A DNA stretch of 64,000 nt from Cydia pomonella (GCF_033807575.1 NC_084729.1:8990001-9054000), one strand, 5' to 3'. Positions 1 to 11,269 are shown, counted from the first letter of the stretch. The notes: generated from the sequence alone by a model not told the origin. Numbers and translations are program-made.

Positions 1-799
1 TTTTGCTTCTGTTGCCATCAGGAATGCACCGTTAAAATCTCTCGCAATGGTAACGGGCACCTTGTATATGTAAGTGAACATTATATACAAACTATTATAT
101 CGACATATTTTTAGTATAAAAAAACAAAATGCGAACACCGGATGATACAAGGGTCATACACAATTTATTGTATATTTAACTAGTTTGCGTTATTGTAGAC
201 ATTGCAAAGTTAAGACAGACAAAAGCAATTTTTTGAAATGCTCATTTTTTTTTTTTACAAATAATATATGTATCCGGGCCCTTAACACCTTAGTTTCGTC
301 CACAATACTGTGCTTTTTCTGATATGTGTTACACCCAAAAATATTTATTTTATTTTTGGGTTAAACACAAATAGTTTATATACCAAACTGTAAGTAGAGT
401 GAACCTGTTGGTTTACTTTACGGGGTCGTGACGTCACACAACCAAAGAGCGGGTATCAAAAAGAAAACGTTGGGAAACTGATAAAATATCAAAAAGAAAT
501 ATTTATTAAGAATAATATCACAAAGTCAAAATGTACATGGAATTGATTGTTATAGTTACAATTAAATGCGAAACTATGTATACGTCTTAGAAATAAACTA
601 AAGGCGAACACACACTGGACCATATCACTAGCATCTTTATTGCATATGATTTTGTAATGACCTTTTCACATATTTTTCTCTGAAATATGTTCTTTCATGT
701 ACTAAAAGTATATTGACTTGAGAACTTAAAAATTACTATGCGTCTAAGTCCTTTTTTATTATTCAATGATGTACTAGATTATGTCTATTTACACTTTTG
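1..799. other. AT-rich sequence, no gene seen
   Basis: I see no open frame or repeat that I recognise. It lies 3' of minus-strand gene A and may include its 3' untranslated region. Confidence 0.4.
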
Positions 800-1133
800 A
801 AATATCTAAATTGATTTAGACATACCTAACATTGATGTGGTTTTCATCTTTTATGTATTTTTACTCGACTCGATTGAGTTCATTTTTTTTCCCATACTTC
901 ACATTGATATGGTTTCTCACCAGTGTGAACACGTTTATAGTTAATCGTATAAGCTCTTTCTTAACATAATTCACATTGATGTAGTTTTTCACTAGTTCAG
1001 GGTCGTTTAAGTAAATTGAATTTATTCATTAATTTTTTGTTCACACACTTCACATTAATATGGTTTTTCACTATTGTGTATTAGTTTATGTTTGTGTATG
1101 TTACCCAAATTTCTAAATTGCTTTTTACATACC
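800..1133 (-). pseudogene. Eroded C2H2 finger units downstream of gene A
   Basis: About three to four finger units can still be read on the minus strand as the spaced repeat 'cacattgatatggttttt' (reverse complement of the HTGEKPYQC linker). They are out of frame or carry stops: the unit near 1050 has TAT-TAA-TGT where the live fingers have a Gln codon. They follow directly on the live array, so the protein once had more fingers. The break is a net 2-base loss near 1141-1146, where the live units read gatatgg and this one reads gatgg. Confidence 0.75.
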
Positions 1134-1906
1134 TCACATTGATGGTTTTTTGCTAGTGTGGGTTCGTTTATGTGCTTTTAATTGACTCACTGTTGTACAT
1201 TTTTTTTCACACACTTCACATTGATATGGTTTTTCGCTAGTGTGTATTAGTTTATGTTTATTTATATTACTCATATCACTAAATTGCTTTTTACATACAT
1301 CACATTGATATGGTTTTTCACCAGTGTGGGAACGTTTATGTACTTTTAATTGACTCGATGTACGAAATTGTTTATCACACACTTCACATTGATAAGGTTT
1401 CTCTCCAGTGTGGGATCGTTTATGTAATTTTAAATAATCCGATCGACTAAACTTTTCTTCACAAACTTCACATTGATATGGTTTCTCGCCAGTGTGGGTC
1501 CGTTTATGTATTTTTAAATTACCCGAATGCTTAAACTTTTTTTCACACACTTCACATTGATATGGTTCTTCGCCAGTGTGTGATCGTTTGTGTGATATCA
1601 GATGACGAAGTTGACTAAATATTTTTTCACACACTTCACACTGATATGGTTTTTCGCAGGTGTGGTATCGTTCATGTACTCTTAAATCACTTAATCTTCT
1701 AAAATTTTTTTTACAATATTCACATGGATATGGATTTTCACCACTGTGTATTAGTTTATGTTGCTTTACACCACTCAACTCACTGAATTGTTTGTGTTTC
1801 TGTGGCGGCGAAGCGCGTTCAGCGAGCATTAGCGTGGTCTCGCTGGACAAGTATTCGCCGCGACCCCAAGCCCGCGGGCAGCCGTCCGCGTCACCAAGCG
1901 CGCAGT
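1134..1906 (-). CDS. Gene A, finger exon: C2H2 zinc-finger protein
   Basis: The exon encodes seven intact C2H2 fingers in YQCEVC...H-x3-H form, joined by TGEKP linkers, after one finger-like unit lacking its cysteines (ending in VKQHKLIHS). Such proteins bind DNA in the nucleus; the target is unknown. The exon start is set by an acceptor (ttgttacag) at 1907-1915. Reading stays open from there through DCALGDADG to the fingers, and the phase (1) fits the donor of the exon at 2404-2595. The first in-frame ATG inside the exon is at 1829, so an intron-less start is the alternative. The reading frame ends at 1134 in KKPSM because of a 2-base loss that cuts off further fingers. Confidence 0.8.
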
Positions 1907-2403
1907 CTGTAACAATTTCATCTTGTAGCCATTTAAATGGCTAATGATATTTGTATAGATGTTATGTATCTATTATTACCGATATTGGATGCGGCTATTG
2001 ACTAATTGTATGGAGAGAGCACCGCCTTTTATCGTTATTAATATATTGGCACTGTTTTCATTTTAGTACCATTTATTATTTAAATAAAAGCTATTTATTT
2101 ATATAATTGATGTATACAGAGGTACATATTACATTAACTGTACAAATGCTAAACTAAATTGATAACTAGTATAAATCTAGAATAGGCCCTTGCCAAGGAT
2201 GCTGGCGGCATTTATTTAAATAACTATAAACGCACTTTCTTTGACTACACTGGAATAACAATTGCTGACTTTGTTAGTTACGTATAAGTTTAAGTTTTAG
2301 TCTTTTGTTAGGTAATTAATGCAAGTTACCAAAAAAAAACAAACTAAGTGGACGGCCTTGAGAGTCGCCCGTCTAAGACCTCGTTCTTCGTTTCGGCACT
2401 TAC

Positions 2404-2595
2404 TGCGCACGACGAGGCCGACGTCGGGGCGGCGCGGGCGCTCCGGCCCCAGCACGAGCTCGTCCTTCACCACGTGGTCGGCGTACAGCTCGGCCAGCGC
2501 AGCCTCACTCGTGACGGCACCGTCGTCGTATACTGACTCTACCTTCACACTTGGCATCGCTTCATCTGTTAGTTTCATTTCCATTTTAACGATGC
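2404..2595 (-). CDS. Gene A, N-terminal exon with SUMO-consensus motifs
   Basis: This 64-codon exon runs from an acceptor (tttgtttgtcag) to a good donor (gca|gtaagt). It is symmetric, phase 1 at both ends, and joins in frame to the finger exon 497 bp downstream. It encodes VKMEMK, VKVES and VKDEL, all fitting [V/I]-K-x-E, and ends in AELYADHVVKDELVLGPE, the motif shared with the first exons of genes 1-3. The first ATG is at 2584; in the duplicate at 4626-4811 that ATG is missing, which favours an unseen upstream exon. No known enzymatic domain is seen. The likely role is an effector or regulatory tail. Confidence 0.65.
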
Positions 2596-2630
2596 CTGAC
2601 AAACAAATATTTCTTTTATCAGACAAATAA

Positions 2631-2885
2631 CGACGACCGGTCTGGCCTAGTGGGTGGTGACCTTGCCTATGAAGCTGATGGTCCCGGGTTCAAATCCTGG
2701 TAAGGGCATTTATTCGTGTGATGCGCATGGATATTTGTTCCTGAGTCATGGGTGTTTTCTATGTATTTAAGTATGTATAAATATTATATATATCGTTGTC
2801 TAAGTACCCTCATCACAAGCCTTATTGAGCTTAATGTGGGACTTAGTCAATTTGTGTAATAATGTCCTATAATATTTATTTATTT
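2631..2885 (+). repeat. tRNA-derived SINE
   Basis: Pol III box A-like (tggcctagtgg) and box B-like (gggttcaaatcc) sequences are followed by a tail ending in 'gtgtaataatgtcctataat' and ATTT repeats. It sits between flanking aaataa copies. The homologous duplicate at about 4844 reads straight across the site, so the insertion followed the duplication. Other copies: 20796-21385 (split) and 37501-37780. Confidence 0.85.
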
Positions 2886-3064
2886 AAATAAATGAACCGG
2901 CCAAGTGCGTGTTGGACCAGAAATAATGCAGGGTTCCGTACCTTTATACAATATAATATGTATGCGACACAGACGTCGTTTTAATAAGAAGATAAGTGTT
3001 ATGGGAATAATTCATTAATGGCTATATCCACTTACCAATATCTTATACCTTAAAACGAGCAATT

Positions 3065-3092
3065 CTTGTATGTATATATATATATATATATA
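3065..3092. repeat. (TA)n microsatellite
   Basis: Uninterrupted TA dinucleotides. Confidence 0.9.
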
Positions 3093-3273
3093 TTTCTGTG
3101 ATCTCGGAAACGGCTCTAACGATTTCTCTGAAATTTGGTATATGGGGGTTTTTGGGGGTATACAATCGATCTAGATTAGTCTTATGTTTGGGAAAACGCG
3201 TGTTTTCGAGTTTTCATGCGTTTTTCTTTCGACGCAGAATATGGTCGCTAATTTCGTGTTGCCGGCCACTGTC

Positions 3274-3345
3274 CGTCTGGTCCAGCGGGTTAAGACGCGG
3301 ACTGCTAAACGAGTGTTACGGGTTCGAATCTCGCCCGGTGACTAA
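3274..3345 (+). other. tRNA-like sequence (SINE head or tRNA pseudogene)
   Basis: It has box A-like 'tggtccagcgggttaag', a ctgctaa stretch like a Ser-GCT anticodon loop, box B 'gggttcgaatc' and a following TTTT run. The acceptor and anticodon stems do not pair, so I do not call it a working tRNA. Confidence 0.45.
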
Positions 3346-3451
3346 CTTTTGTTTTTTTATATGTTCAAGTTTATATATAATTTTTTAATTTTTATTGTTT
3401 TACACAAGTTTAATTTAGTAAAAAAAAATGACCTATGTAATAAGTACAACA

Positions 3452-3525
3452 CAAGCCTTATTGAGCTTACCGTGGGACTTAGTCAATTTGTGTAATAATG
3501 CCCTATAATATTATTTATTTATTTA
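3452..3525 (+). repeat. 3' fragment of the 2631-type SINE
   Basis: Only the tail is present (cacaagccttattgagctta ... aataatgccctataat). Confidence 0.75.
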
Positions 3526-3765
3526 AAGACCTATCGCTTGATGTGCCACACGTGGAAATCGGAAGATAAATGATTATTGGAAATCTTCAATATTATACTT
3601 TTTATTTATTTTACACTATAATGTTTGTACACGTCCCACTGCTAGGCACAAGCCTCCACGAGATACGAGCTACAGCTCTATCACTAGTTGTAGCCCTCAC
3701 ACAAGACATTGCATGAAGAATGGAGACTTCACTTGGAAAAGGGAATACATGAGTTTCTCATTGTG

Positions 3766-3918
3766 TTTTCTTTTAACGAAAATCGACTGGTAAATATCGA
3801 TTGATATTCCGTACATAAATACTGAACAACTCTTAAGCACGAGCGGGGGTGAATACCTAGCCCTCGACCTCCGAGGGCCTACCGCAAACACCGAACTTCG
3901 CAAATTTCGCGGATCTTT
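3766..3918 (-). repeat. Degenerate tRNA-derived SINE, second family
   Basis: It matches the body of the SINEs at 34486-34800 and 20241-20545 (gactggtaaatatc..., pseudo-box B region). The duplicate locus at about 5343 lacks it, so it is an insertion in one copy only. Confidence 0.6.
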
Positions 3919-3969
3919 CTCTTTTACTCCAATTAAGTCGTAATACTACTGGCCTTAGCGTCTATTTCA

Positions 3970-4355
3970 GACGATCTATGGTGCAATGTCCAGAGACATT
4001 GCACCGCCTGGGACGGAGTTAAGGAAAACGCAGGGATGCCCAGCACCTGCGCCACCCTCTCGACCTCACTGGCCGGACCCACAGGAAAGGCAAGCCAATA
4101 CGTGTGGAGCCAGGTTGGCTGCAGGAGTTTACCGCACATTTCAGGTTGGACCCTACTCACGCCTAACGGGGACTCCGTCCCGGGTTTGATTTTGGAGCTT
4201 TCCTTCTCCTAGATAAGTTGCAACCCAATGCTAAGAGGCTTATCTCCCCTGTGACGAAGCGTAAGATGACGGCTTCCTTCGTGAACTTAGTCGCCTCTTA
4301 CGACACCCTCGTTCTTTTAGGGGTGGTGCTATTCTTAAGCAGGACACCACACGGA
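3970..4355. repeat. GC-richer interspersed repeat fragment
   Basis: Composition and motifs (gctaagaggcttatctcccc ... aagcaggacaccacacgg) look like a retroelement 3' remnant. No domain could be read. Confidence 0.4.
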
Positions 4356-4444
4356 CGAGTAAGTCGTAATAAGAGTGACAGAAATAGTTGCTCGAAATTT
4401 ACAAACTGCCATTTTGCGGTTATTAGCCCCGGATTGAAAGTTAA

Positions 4445-5371
4445 GCTCCTTTAATGATAAAAGCACATTCTTTGTCTTGACTGGAATATCATTTGCTAGC
4501 TTCATTAGGTAAGTTTAGTTTTTAGCTTCTATTTTTCTACCAAATTCTACCCAAAATCTTATAAATTAAGTGGACGATCTTGAAAGTCGTCCGTCTAAAA
4601 CCTCATTCTCCGTTTCGGCTCTTACCGCGCACGACGAAGCCGACGTCGGGACGGTGCGGGCGCTCCGGCCCCAGCACGAGCTCGTCCTTGACCACGTGGT
4701 CGGCGTACAGCTCGGCCAGCACAGCCTCGCTCGTGTCGGAATTGTCGTCGTACATTGTCTCCTCCTTCACACTATGCATCTCTTCATTTATTACTTCCTT
4801 TTTAACGATACCTGACAAAAAATATATATTTCTATCAGACAAATAAATGAACCAACCACAGGTAATGGAGGGTTAGCCATACAAGTTAAAGGGCATATGT
4901 TTTGGGGCACAGATGTCGTTTTAATAAGATGATAGGTATTTAAGTGTTATGGGAAAACTCATAAATAGCTTTATCCACTATATACAAAATAAATCTCGGG
5001 AAAGGAATTTAAGATTTTTCCTAATTTTTTTCTTACTTTTTAGACTAATTTAGACACTCTGTCTTAAATAAAGTTAGAGGGTTGATGGGGAAACATTATC
5101 ATTCATTGAATCAAATGACATTCTTAGCAACCCTATCGTGATGTGCCACGCGTGGAAATCTTGGGATTTATATTCTCGAAAATCTTACTTTTTGTCTATT
5201 TTACACTATAATATTTGTACAGGTGTCACTGGTAGGCACAAGCCTCCACGACATACGAGCTATAGCCCTAGTTGTAGCCCTCACGCAAGAAATAATATGG
5301 AGACTTCACTTAGAAAAGGGAATAAGTTCCTCATGGTGTTTTCTTTATCTTTTACTCCAATTAATGCATAA
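4445..5371. repeat. Tandem duplicate of the gene A N-exon region
   Basis: This block aligns by eye with 2225-3960 in the same orientation: the flank ttctttg...ctggaata, the exon, the 'cgttttaataaga' flank, then the 'tgatgtgccac...gtggaaatc' and 'aggcacaagcctccacga' blocks. The left copy is longer because SINEs inserted at 2631-2885 and 3766-3918. The homology continues on the far side of the hAT-like element: 6732-6800 matches 4380-4445. Confidence 0.75.
4626..4811 (-). CDS. Orphan duplicate of the gene A N-terminal exon
   Basis: The exon has the same acceptor context (tgtcag), the same phase-1 ends and a donor-like gcg|gtaaga. It encodes VKKEV, VKEET and AELYADHVVKDELVLGPE, so it is close to the exon at 2404-2595. 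No finger exon lies between it and that exon. It could splice to the gene A fingers as an alternative first coding exon, belong to a gene that lost its fingers, or be silent. The frame is open over the whole exon, which suggests recent duplication or retained use. Confidence 0.55.
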
Positions 5372-5379
5372 TTAGAGAG

Positions 5380-6723
5380 TAAGGTCCGACCGAGAACGCT
5401 TTTTCTGTCTCGGCCGAGAACGAGACCGAGACCGAGATTCAATGGTATTCTCGGCCGAGACCGAGACCGAGACCGAGAATTTATAAAATAGAAGAAAAAA
5501 ACATGATTTTTCTAATCAAAATGTTTAAATAGTCGAAATTCGATGATTTATCAAAAAAAGTTTTCATGGCCACTTCTTAGCGCTATTAAATAAATAGTAT
5601 TTTTAGGGTTCCGTAGCCAAAATGGCAAAACCCTTATAGTTTTGCCATTGCCGTCTGTCTGTGTCTGTCCGTATGTCACAACCATTTTACTCGAAAACTA
5701 TACGATATATTTTATAACGGTACATGGAACGAAGGTGTATTATGTAAGTCGCATCTTAGTAAGGTAAATAATTAAGCTGTAATAAATACTTTTTCATGAA
5801 AATGATTTTGAATATCTTCTTATTAAAATGAAGGAAGTGCCACGAACATTCGCTCTTTTGCTTGTCTGGCTTTTTGTATTGTATGAAGGTACGGAACACT
5901 CCATTATGCGTTGCCCGACACTTGGCCGGTTTTTCTAGTACGGATGTGCACAAAAAGAGATACAGTAACAATACTCAAAATTAAAAAAGTTATATATTGT
6001 TACCCAAAAAACGTAATTTTTCAGCGTTATGGTCCGTTAAATTGTGACAATGCTCGTCGTTTAATTGGTCAGTTAGGGACCTGCTACTAAGCTAAGCCAT
6101 ATTAAATGAAAATCAACCTATGTCTCAAAAACCACACCGCGAGTTTCGTCAAAATTGCATAGAAGCATCCGCAAAGTTAGCATGAAATTATGTCCAATAT
6201 TCCACAACAGTAATCCGCCACAGGTATTGTTTTGTACTTACCTACTGCTTTACCTTTTCCCGTAAACAATAATATATTAAGTATCAAAATATCCAGTGTC
6301 ATCTTACACCCACATCAAGTTAATTTAAGTTACGTCAATAACAATATACACTCATTTATTAACTCTTCCGCAATAACAACGACCACAAAACGAAAAGAAC
6401 CAAAGAACAAGTCATTACTGGCAACCGAGCCTATCCGATCCCAACGTCGTATTTGATAAGTAATTGGCTTAAAATGTGGGTACGAAACCAATCAAAATCA
6501 CAAAAACGTCACACCAAGCGGGCGAAGCAACCAACGGGTGGCTTAGAAACGGGCGCTCGTGCGCGGTAAATTCAAAATCCACCAATGATAACTTATTGCC
6601 TAGTCTCGGTCTCGGCAAGAATCTCGGCCCATTTTGGCCGAGAGCCGAGACCGAGATCTCGGCCCGATTTTTGGCCGAGAATGCCGAGACCGAGACCGAG
6701 ACCGAGATCTCGGTCGGACCTTA
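5380..6723. mobile_element. Non-autonomous hAT-like DNA transposon (CCGAGA type)
   Basis: The termini are inverted (taaggtccgaccgag ... ctcggtcggacctta) and flanked by an 8-bp target duplication ttagagag at 5372-5379 and 6724-6731, the hAT hallmark. Both ends carry dense runs of CCGAGA/TCTCGG hexamers and CTCGGCCGAG-like palindromes. The interior has no transposase frame and includes a 'gggttccgtagcc' repeat. The duplicate locus at 4368-4390 (gtaataagagtgacagaaat) is the empty site. Confidence 0.85.
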
Positions 6724-6731
6724 TTAGAGAG

Positions 6732-8054
6732 ACAGAGATAGTTGCTCGATATTCACGAACATCTATTCTTGCAGTTATATAGATAGCTCCAAATTGAAAG
6801 TTAGGTACGCGCCTTTTCGGGGCGGTTTCAGACTAGCATTCTATGTATACGCACCTATAAGGTCGTTTTTGGAAGCGCGTGTAGGTGCGTATAGACCAGA
6901 ACGTAGCGCCATGTAGCACGCTTGTATGTTACGCCGAAACGACCGTTCGGCCACAAACGCTCTATTACATATATGATAATAATTATATTATGAAACTGTA
7001 CTGGCTTAAAGTTAGTTTAAGTCTAGAATTAATGTATTAGTCTGGAATTTTGTAAACTATTATTATGGCATTCAATAATCTCTATATAGCTATAGTCACT
7101 CTCGGACTCGGATGAACTCAGACTGCCCTGAATGCATTGCACAGCTCATTCGCCTGTTCGTTCCATCTGTGGCTAAGGCCCAATTTAATTTCCGGCCACG
7201 AATTCGTCACCTATTAGCGGTGCCTAAAACACGCACTATGTCCCATGGCAAATCACCACTTGTCCGCTCCACAATATATTAACGCGCTTTTCATATCAGC
7301 ACTGGAATGTTGTCGCGAACGTATTGCGAAACAGCTAATATTTGCCAACGTCATGGAGTAGATGGCGCTAGTAGTCACGTTTAAGTTAAGTATCCGCTTT
7401 TAGGTTATTGGGATTTTTTGACGGAAGTTGAGAGGGTAGATGAGAACGACAGTAGGAAAAAGGAGGTTGTGTGCGAACAAATCTACGCGGCAGTGATATT
7501 TGCTTTTAGATCAAGTCAAGAACGTTCTTATGGTGTTATTAGAATAATGATGTGTCTCTGGTATATTGTGATCAACGTTATCAGTACTCAGAGTGAACAG
7601 TGATCCAGTGAGGCTAATATGAACTTAAGGTAAACTTTGTGTGAGGAATGGGGTCGCTATAAGGGGAGGTTTGGAGGCGACTATTAAGCTCAAGAAACCA
7701 GGTAGATAATCATGTGATACTCATGTTATATGTAGGTAATGAAGTCAGACACCAGCACAACTCATATCGTCATCTCACTAACATCCAGGCCTCGTATAGG
7801 TATGTAGTACATTTACATATCGCTTTCCAGTATCCATAAAAGCATTAGCTCATTCGATAGGTTAATAAGTATGGTGAGCTTGACGACAAATGTGAAGCGA
7901 GAATCTTCTGCCTTGTATTAGTCTTCTTTCTTACATTTGTTCTGTTTTTCCTTTCTAGACTGTATCATGTACCTAGTTTGTATAAATATTGTCTATTATA
8001 AATTTCACAGTGTATTAGTTCGCTGTAATGCTGTGTAAATTTTTTGAATCATCA
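6732..8054. other. No gene recognised
   Basis: 6732-6800 still matches the end of the duplicated block. The rest contains only short open frames with no recognisable domain. Confidence 0.4.
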
Positions 8055-8219
8055 GCGGGGGCCACACAGAGCGAGCATATGCGTGGCCATGGCGGCGCGC
8101 ATGGGTGAGGAAAACGCACGCGCCGCCTCAGCCGATGCACGTCTACACTGGCCGGTTTGTGCGTAAGGAAATTGCCTCGCACGTACGTACTCGCTCGCTC
8201 GCTCTGTGTGGACCAGCCT
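8055..8219. mobile_element. Palindromic MITE (ccacacagagcgagc type)
   Basis: It has inverted ends 'ccacacagagcgagc' and 'gctcgctctgtgtgg' with the internal block 'tacactggccggtttgtgcg'. Further copies lie at 52940-53128 and 53256-53336. Confidence 0.8.
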
Positions 8220-8330
8220 AATAAAAACAAAAAAAAATTGTCATAAACTTTAATTGTTCATCCATTTAGGGTTCAAGCTAATTTGGTTATCAACATTGAA
8301 ACTAAAAAAAAAAACAATCTAAATTGAACA

Positions 8331-8466
8331 CTCCTTATTCATAAATGTCTAAAGTTAACAACCCGCTAATAATCGTTTGTCCCTTTCCATTATACCAATA
8401 CATTGGAAAGGGACAAATGATTATTAGCGGCTTGTTAACTTTAGTAGACGTTTATGAATAAGGGGG
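8331..8466. mobile_element. Near-perfect palindromic MITE
   Basis: Two arms of about 60 bp (ctccttattcataaa... and ...tttatgaataaggggg) surround a loop of about 8 bases. They would form one long hairpin. Confidence 0.85.
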
Positions 8467-9156
8467 TTAATGTCTCAAAAATATCAGTCCGTGACGGTAC
8501 AGCTCAGTTTAATAGAGAGTAGTCATTGAGGAAATGAAAATAATACTTAATATTATTAAAAAATTACCTGTAACTGTAGCTTGAATAATATCTGTTAAGA
8601 AAACTATTATGAAAACCGGCTTATTTACTTCCTGGTAGATTTTTTATAGTTAGATCAAGCTAACTCTGCAGCGATTTTGAGAGTACAGACATGGAAGTGT
8701 TATTTAAAATGATATGTTTTCATAGAAGTTTGTTTGGAATGGGTTTGTTTGAAATTATTTGCTAAAGTATAAACAAACTGCGATTAATATTACACACTAT
8801 TATAAGTTCTGTATGTGGTATTACTAAATTAAATTGGAAATGTCTCGAAACTCACTATCCATGACGTCACAGTCAGGTTCCACCTTGACGCACTGCCCAC
8901 AGCCCGCCATCGCCAACAGCCGAATTTCACACGCGATTAAATGTTAATTGATAAACTAATCGATACACTAGTCACACCTTTACACAACGACGACTGGATG
9001 ATGAATGAATTTTTAGTAATCTGTGATTTGAATTGACCACGCCAAAGCGTCGCTAACCGCAGAGGTGGTTATCTACGCATCGTTTGTTTTACCGCCCCCG
9101 ATAAGACGATGCAATGCAAAACATCTTTCTCGGGCTAGCGCAGGGCTAGCGACTAA
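8467..9156. other. Upstream of gene 1, no gene recognised
   Basis: AT-rich up to about 8860. Then a GC-richer part with 'gacgtcac' may belong to the gene 1 5' region. No open frame of note. Confidence 0.35.
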
Positions 9157-9659
9157 GACAGCTGTCAGATTTAAACGTTCCGTTTCCCACATCTATTACA
9201 ACACTCCTGTATATTAATGATTCTTCTCCATATATATTTAAATCATTGTATTCTTTCCTTTCACGTCATAATATAAAATTATAATTTATTATAATATATT
9301 ACCTTTCCCTGATCCTTGTCCAAATTCCGACTTATCCGTTATAATGTAAGCCTTTAATTCCGTTTCCCCGTTTTACTCGTTTGGCTGAATGCGCCAGGAG
9401 CGCGTGCCAATATAAAAAAAAAAAGTACTCTGTGGATTGTGATAAGATTGTGACGCCATTTCCAATTTTCCATCACAAATTGCCATTTGATTGCCATGAA
9501 TCTGAATCGTCTGACAGTAACATTGAAAAGCTGACTATGAATCGCCTTTGGATATATTTTGTACGGATTTGAAACTTTATCCTATTTAAACAAAGATTCT
9601 ACGTCTGTTTACTAGACATTTACGTTAAGTGAACCGAAAAGAGGTCGTACTAGTTGACG
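9157..9659 (+). promoter_or_regulatory. Conserved upstream block / 5' UTR of gene 1
   Basis: The block is shared with gene 2. 9161-9345 matches 21565-21730, and 9350-9659 matches 26011-26503; the LTR retrotransposon splits the gene 2 copy. The reverse of 42383-42570 upstream of gene 3 also matches near the ATG (tctgtttac...gtgaacc). Shared position before three start codons suggests promoter and 5' UTR; no core promoter element was fixed. Confidence 0.5.
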
Positions 9660-10053
9660 ATGGAGTCATCAGTGTTACAGGGCGCAGAGAGTGTTTGCGT
9701 GAAGGTTGAGCCCTGTGAGCATGTGTATAAAACGGATGAACCCACGTTTGAGGAGGTGTCTGTTAAAGCTGAGCCTTTACTGGATGCTGTTTTTGTAAAA
9801 AACGAGCCCAGGTGGGAGAGTATTACTATAAAAGCCGAGCCTTTACTGGTTGATGCTGTTTTTGTAAAAGATGAGCTCAGATGCGAGCGTGTGCCTATAA
9901 AAGCCGAGCTTTCGTGCTCAGATGTGAGTGTAAAAGACGAGTCGCTCGGCGTGAGCGCGGCGGCGGGGCTGTACACCGACCATACTGTAAAAGATGAGCT
10001 TCTGCTCGGCCCCGAGCTAGTGCAGCGGCACGGTGCTCGCCATGCACCAACAG
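9660..10053 (+). CDS. Gene 1, exon 1: poly-SUMO-consensus N-terminal domain
   Basis: The start is ATG at 9660 (MESSVLQG); the frame is open slightly upstream only from a TTG. The exon ends at donor acag|gtgagt, phase 1, matching exon 2 at 17573. Its 131 codons hold eight [V/I]-K-x-E sites: VKVEP, VKAEP, VKNEP, IKAEP, VKDEL, IKAEL, VKDES and VKDEL, spaced roughly every 10-20 residues in a tandemly duplicated acidic sequence. [V/I]-K-x-E is the SUMO-acceptor consensus. It ends with GLYTDHTVKDELLLGPE, the family motif. The intron is 7.5 kb and full of transposons. The domain probably recruits SUMO-dependent cofactors to sites chosen by the fingers; that is inference. Confidence 0.8.
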
Positions 10054-11269
10054 GTGAGTTCTCAATAAACATCTTAAATTATGGGCATCAGTAGACATGC
10101 CTCCTGTCCACACTGTGGTAATGAAGCTTACACTTACTAGCAGCATTTCAACCAACACAATCTCCCTATTTAATGACATAGCCAGTATAGGATTTTCTGT
10201 TAGTAATATCATTGGCCTAGTCTGCGTCAGTATAAGCCCACATATAACAATTGGTATGCTTATGAAATTATAGAGAGTAATGAATTGTACCTGCCAAATA
10301 ACCAAAGATATGCTTTGCTGCTAATCAATGTGACCTATTTGACTTTATGCATAGGATATATCAGGCACAGAGCATACAGACAGTTACATTAAGCCATAGA
10401 GAAATAAGCATACATTGATGACTTTTGGCAATGAGGTGGTACTAGTGACGAGACACATTTTTGAAGTGTCTTCTCAGGTATGATAAAATAATACAATGTT
10501 TTAACATACCTGTAGGTATGATTCTTACTTAAAAAACATCAATGTCTATAGAATGACATTGTCATTGATTCAGTAATTATTATGAGACATGTTGTGCTTG
10601 TTGCAAACCTTAGAATTTAGTTGAAATCGAAGAGAACACCATTAACGCTGCAACATAACAGTAGAATGCTTGTTTTACTCAACACATCATAATGTCACAT
10701 ATTGTGCTGCAGTGGGTGGTGCGTCAATATTGTGTCGGGAAGCTGATTAGTTTGCATATGGTAGCCGGTTTTCACAGTTGTAGAAGAATTCAAATTATAT
10801 CTTTACCAAAAAAATTAACCTTATTATGCGGTTAAATGATGTGCTAGTTCTTCCAAAAAACACTGAAAATAATATGGGATCACTTTTCACATATAATTTA
10901 GCTAGGATCATATTATTTTGATCATATTATCGAATCAGGTTTTATATGGGGATGATGTTATGCAATGTTTTAACACCTTCACTGCCAGGCAAAAAATAGC
11001 ACACTATTGTAGAAACTATTCAAATTATATAAGCTCCCCCTGTGCGGGTTGCAAAGTCACATTATGATCAAACCAGTACTGTAGGCCGAGCGCCCACCAG
11101 GCGGGTGCGCCAGGGCTGTGCTAAGTTTCACTTAGTTCTTAGGTGTGTCAAAGCGCGTCTTTAGCCTTGGTTAAGTTTCTTATTTATGTATGCGTTATTT
11201 TTTAGATTTTTTAATGCTGCTCAATTCCCCTTTGACAAGTTCTTATTTTACCTATAACTTTTTTTTAAT
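10054..11269 (+). other. Gene 1 intron, 5' part
   Basis: 10054-10690 matches the gene 2 intron beginning (26838-26910, 27590-27660, 28130-28330) and the reverse of the gene 3 intron near 41465-41548. It gives the empty sites of several gene 2 insertions. No gene seen. Confidence 0.6.

Noticed and set aside
3274..3345. Functional tRNA-Ser (GCT)
   Set aside because: Box A/B and a ctgctaa loop are present, but acceptor and anticodon stems do not pair.
7418..7603. 61-codon frame upstream of gene 1
   Set aside because: Too short, no similarity to other genes, and no start or splice context.
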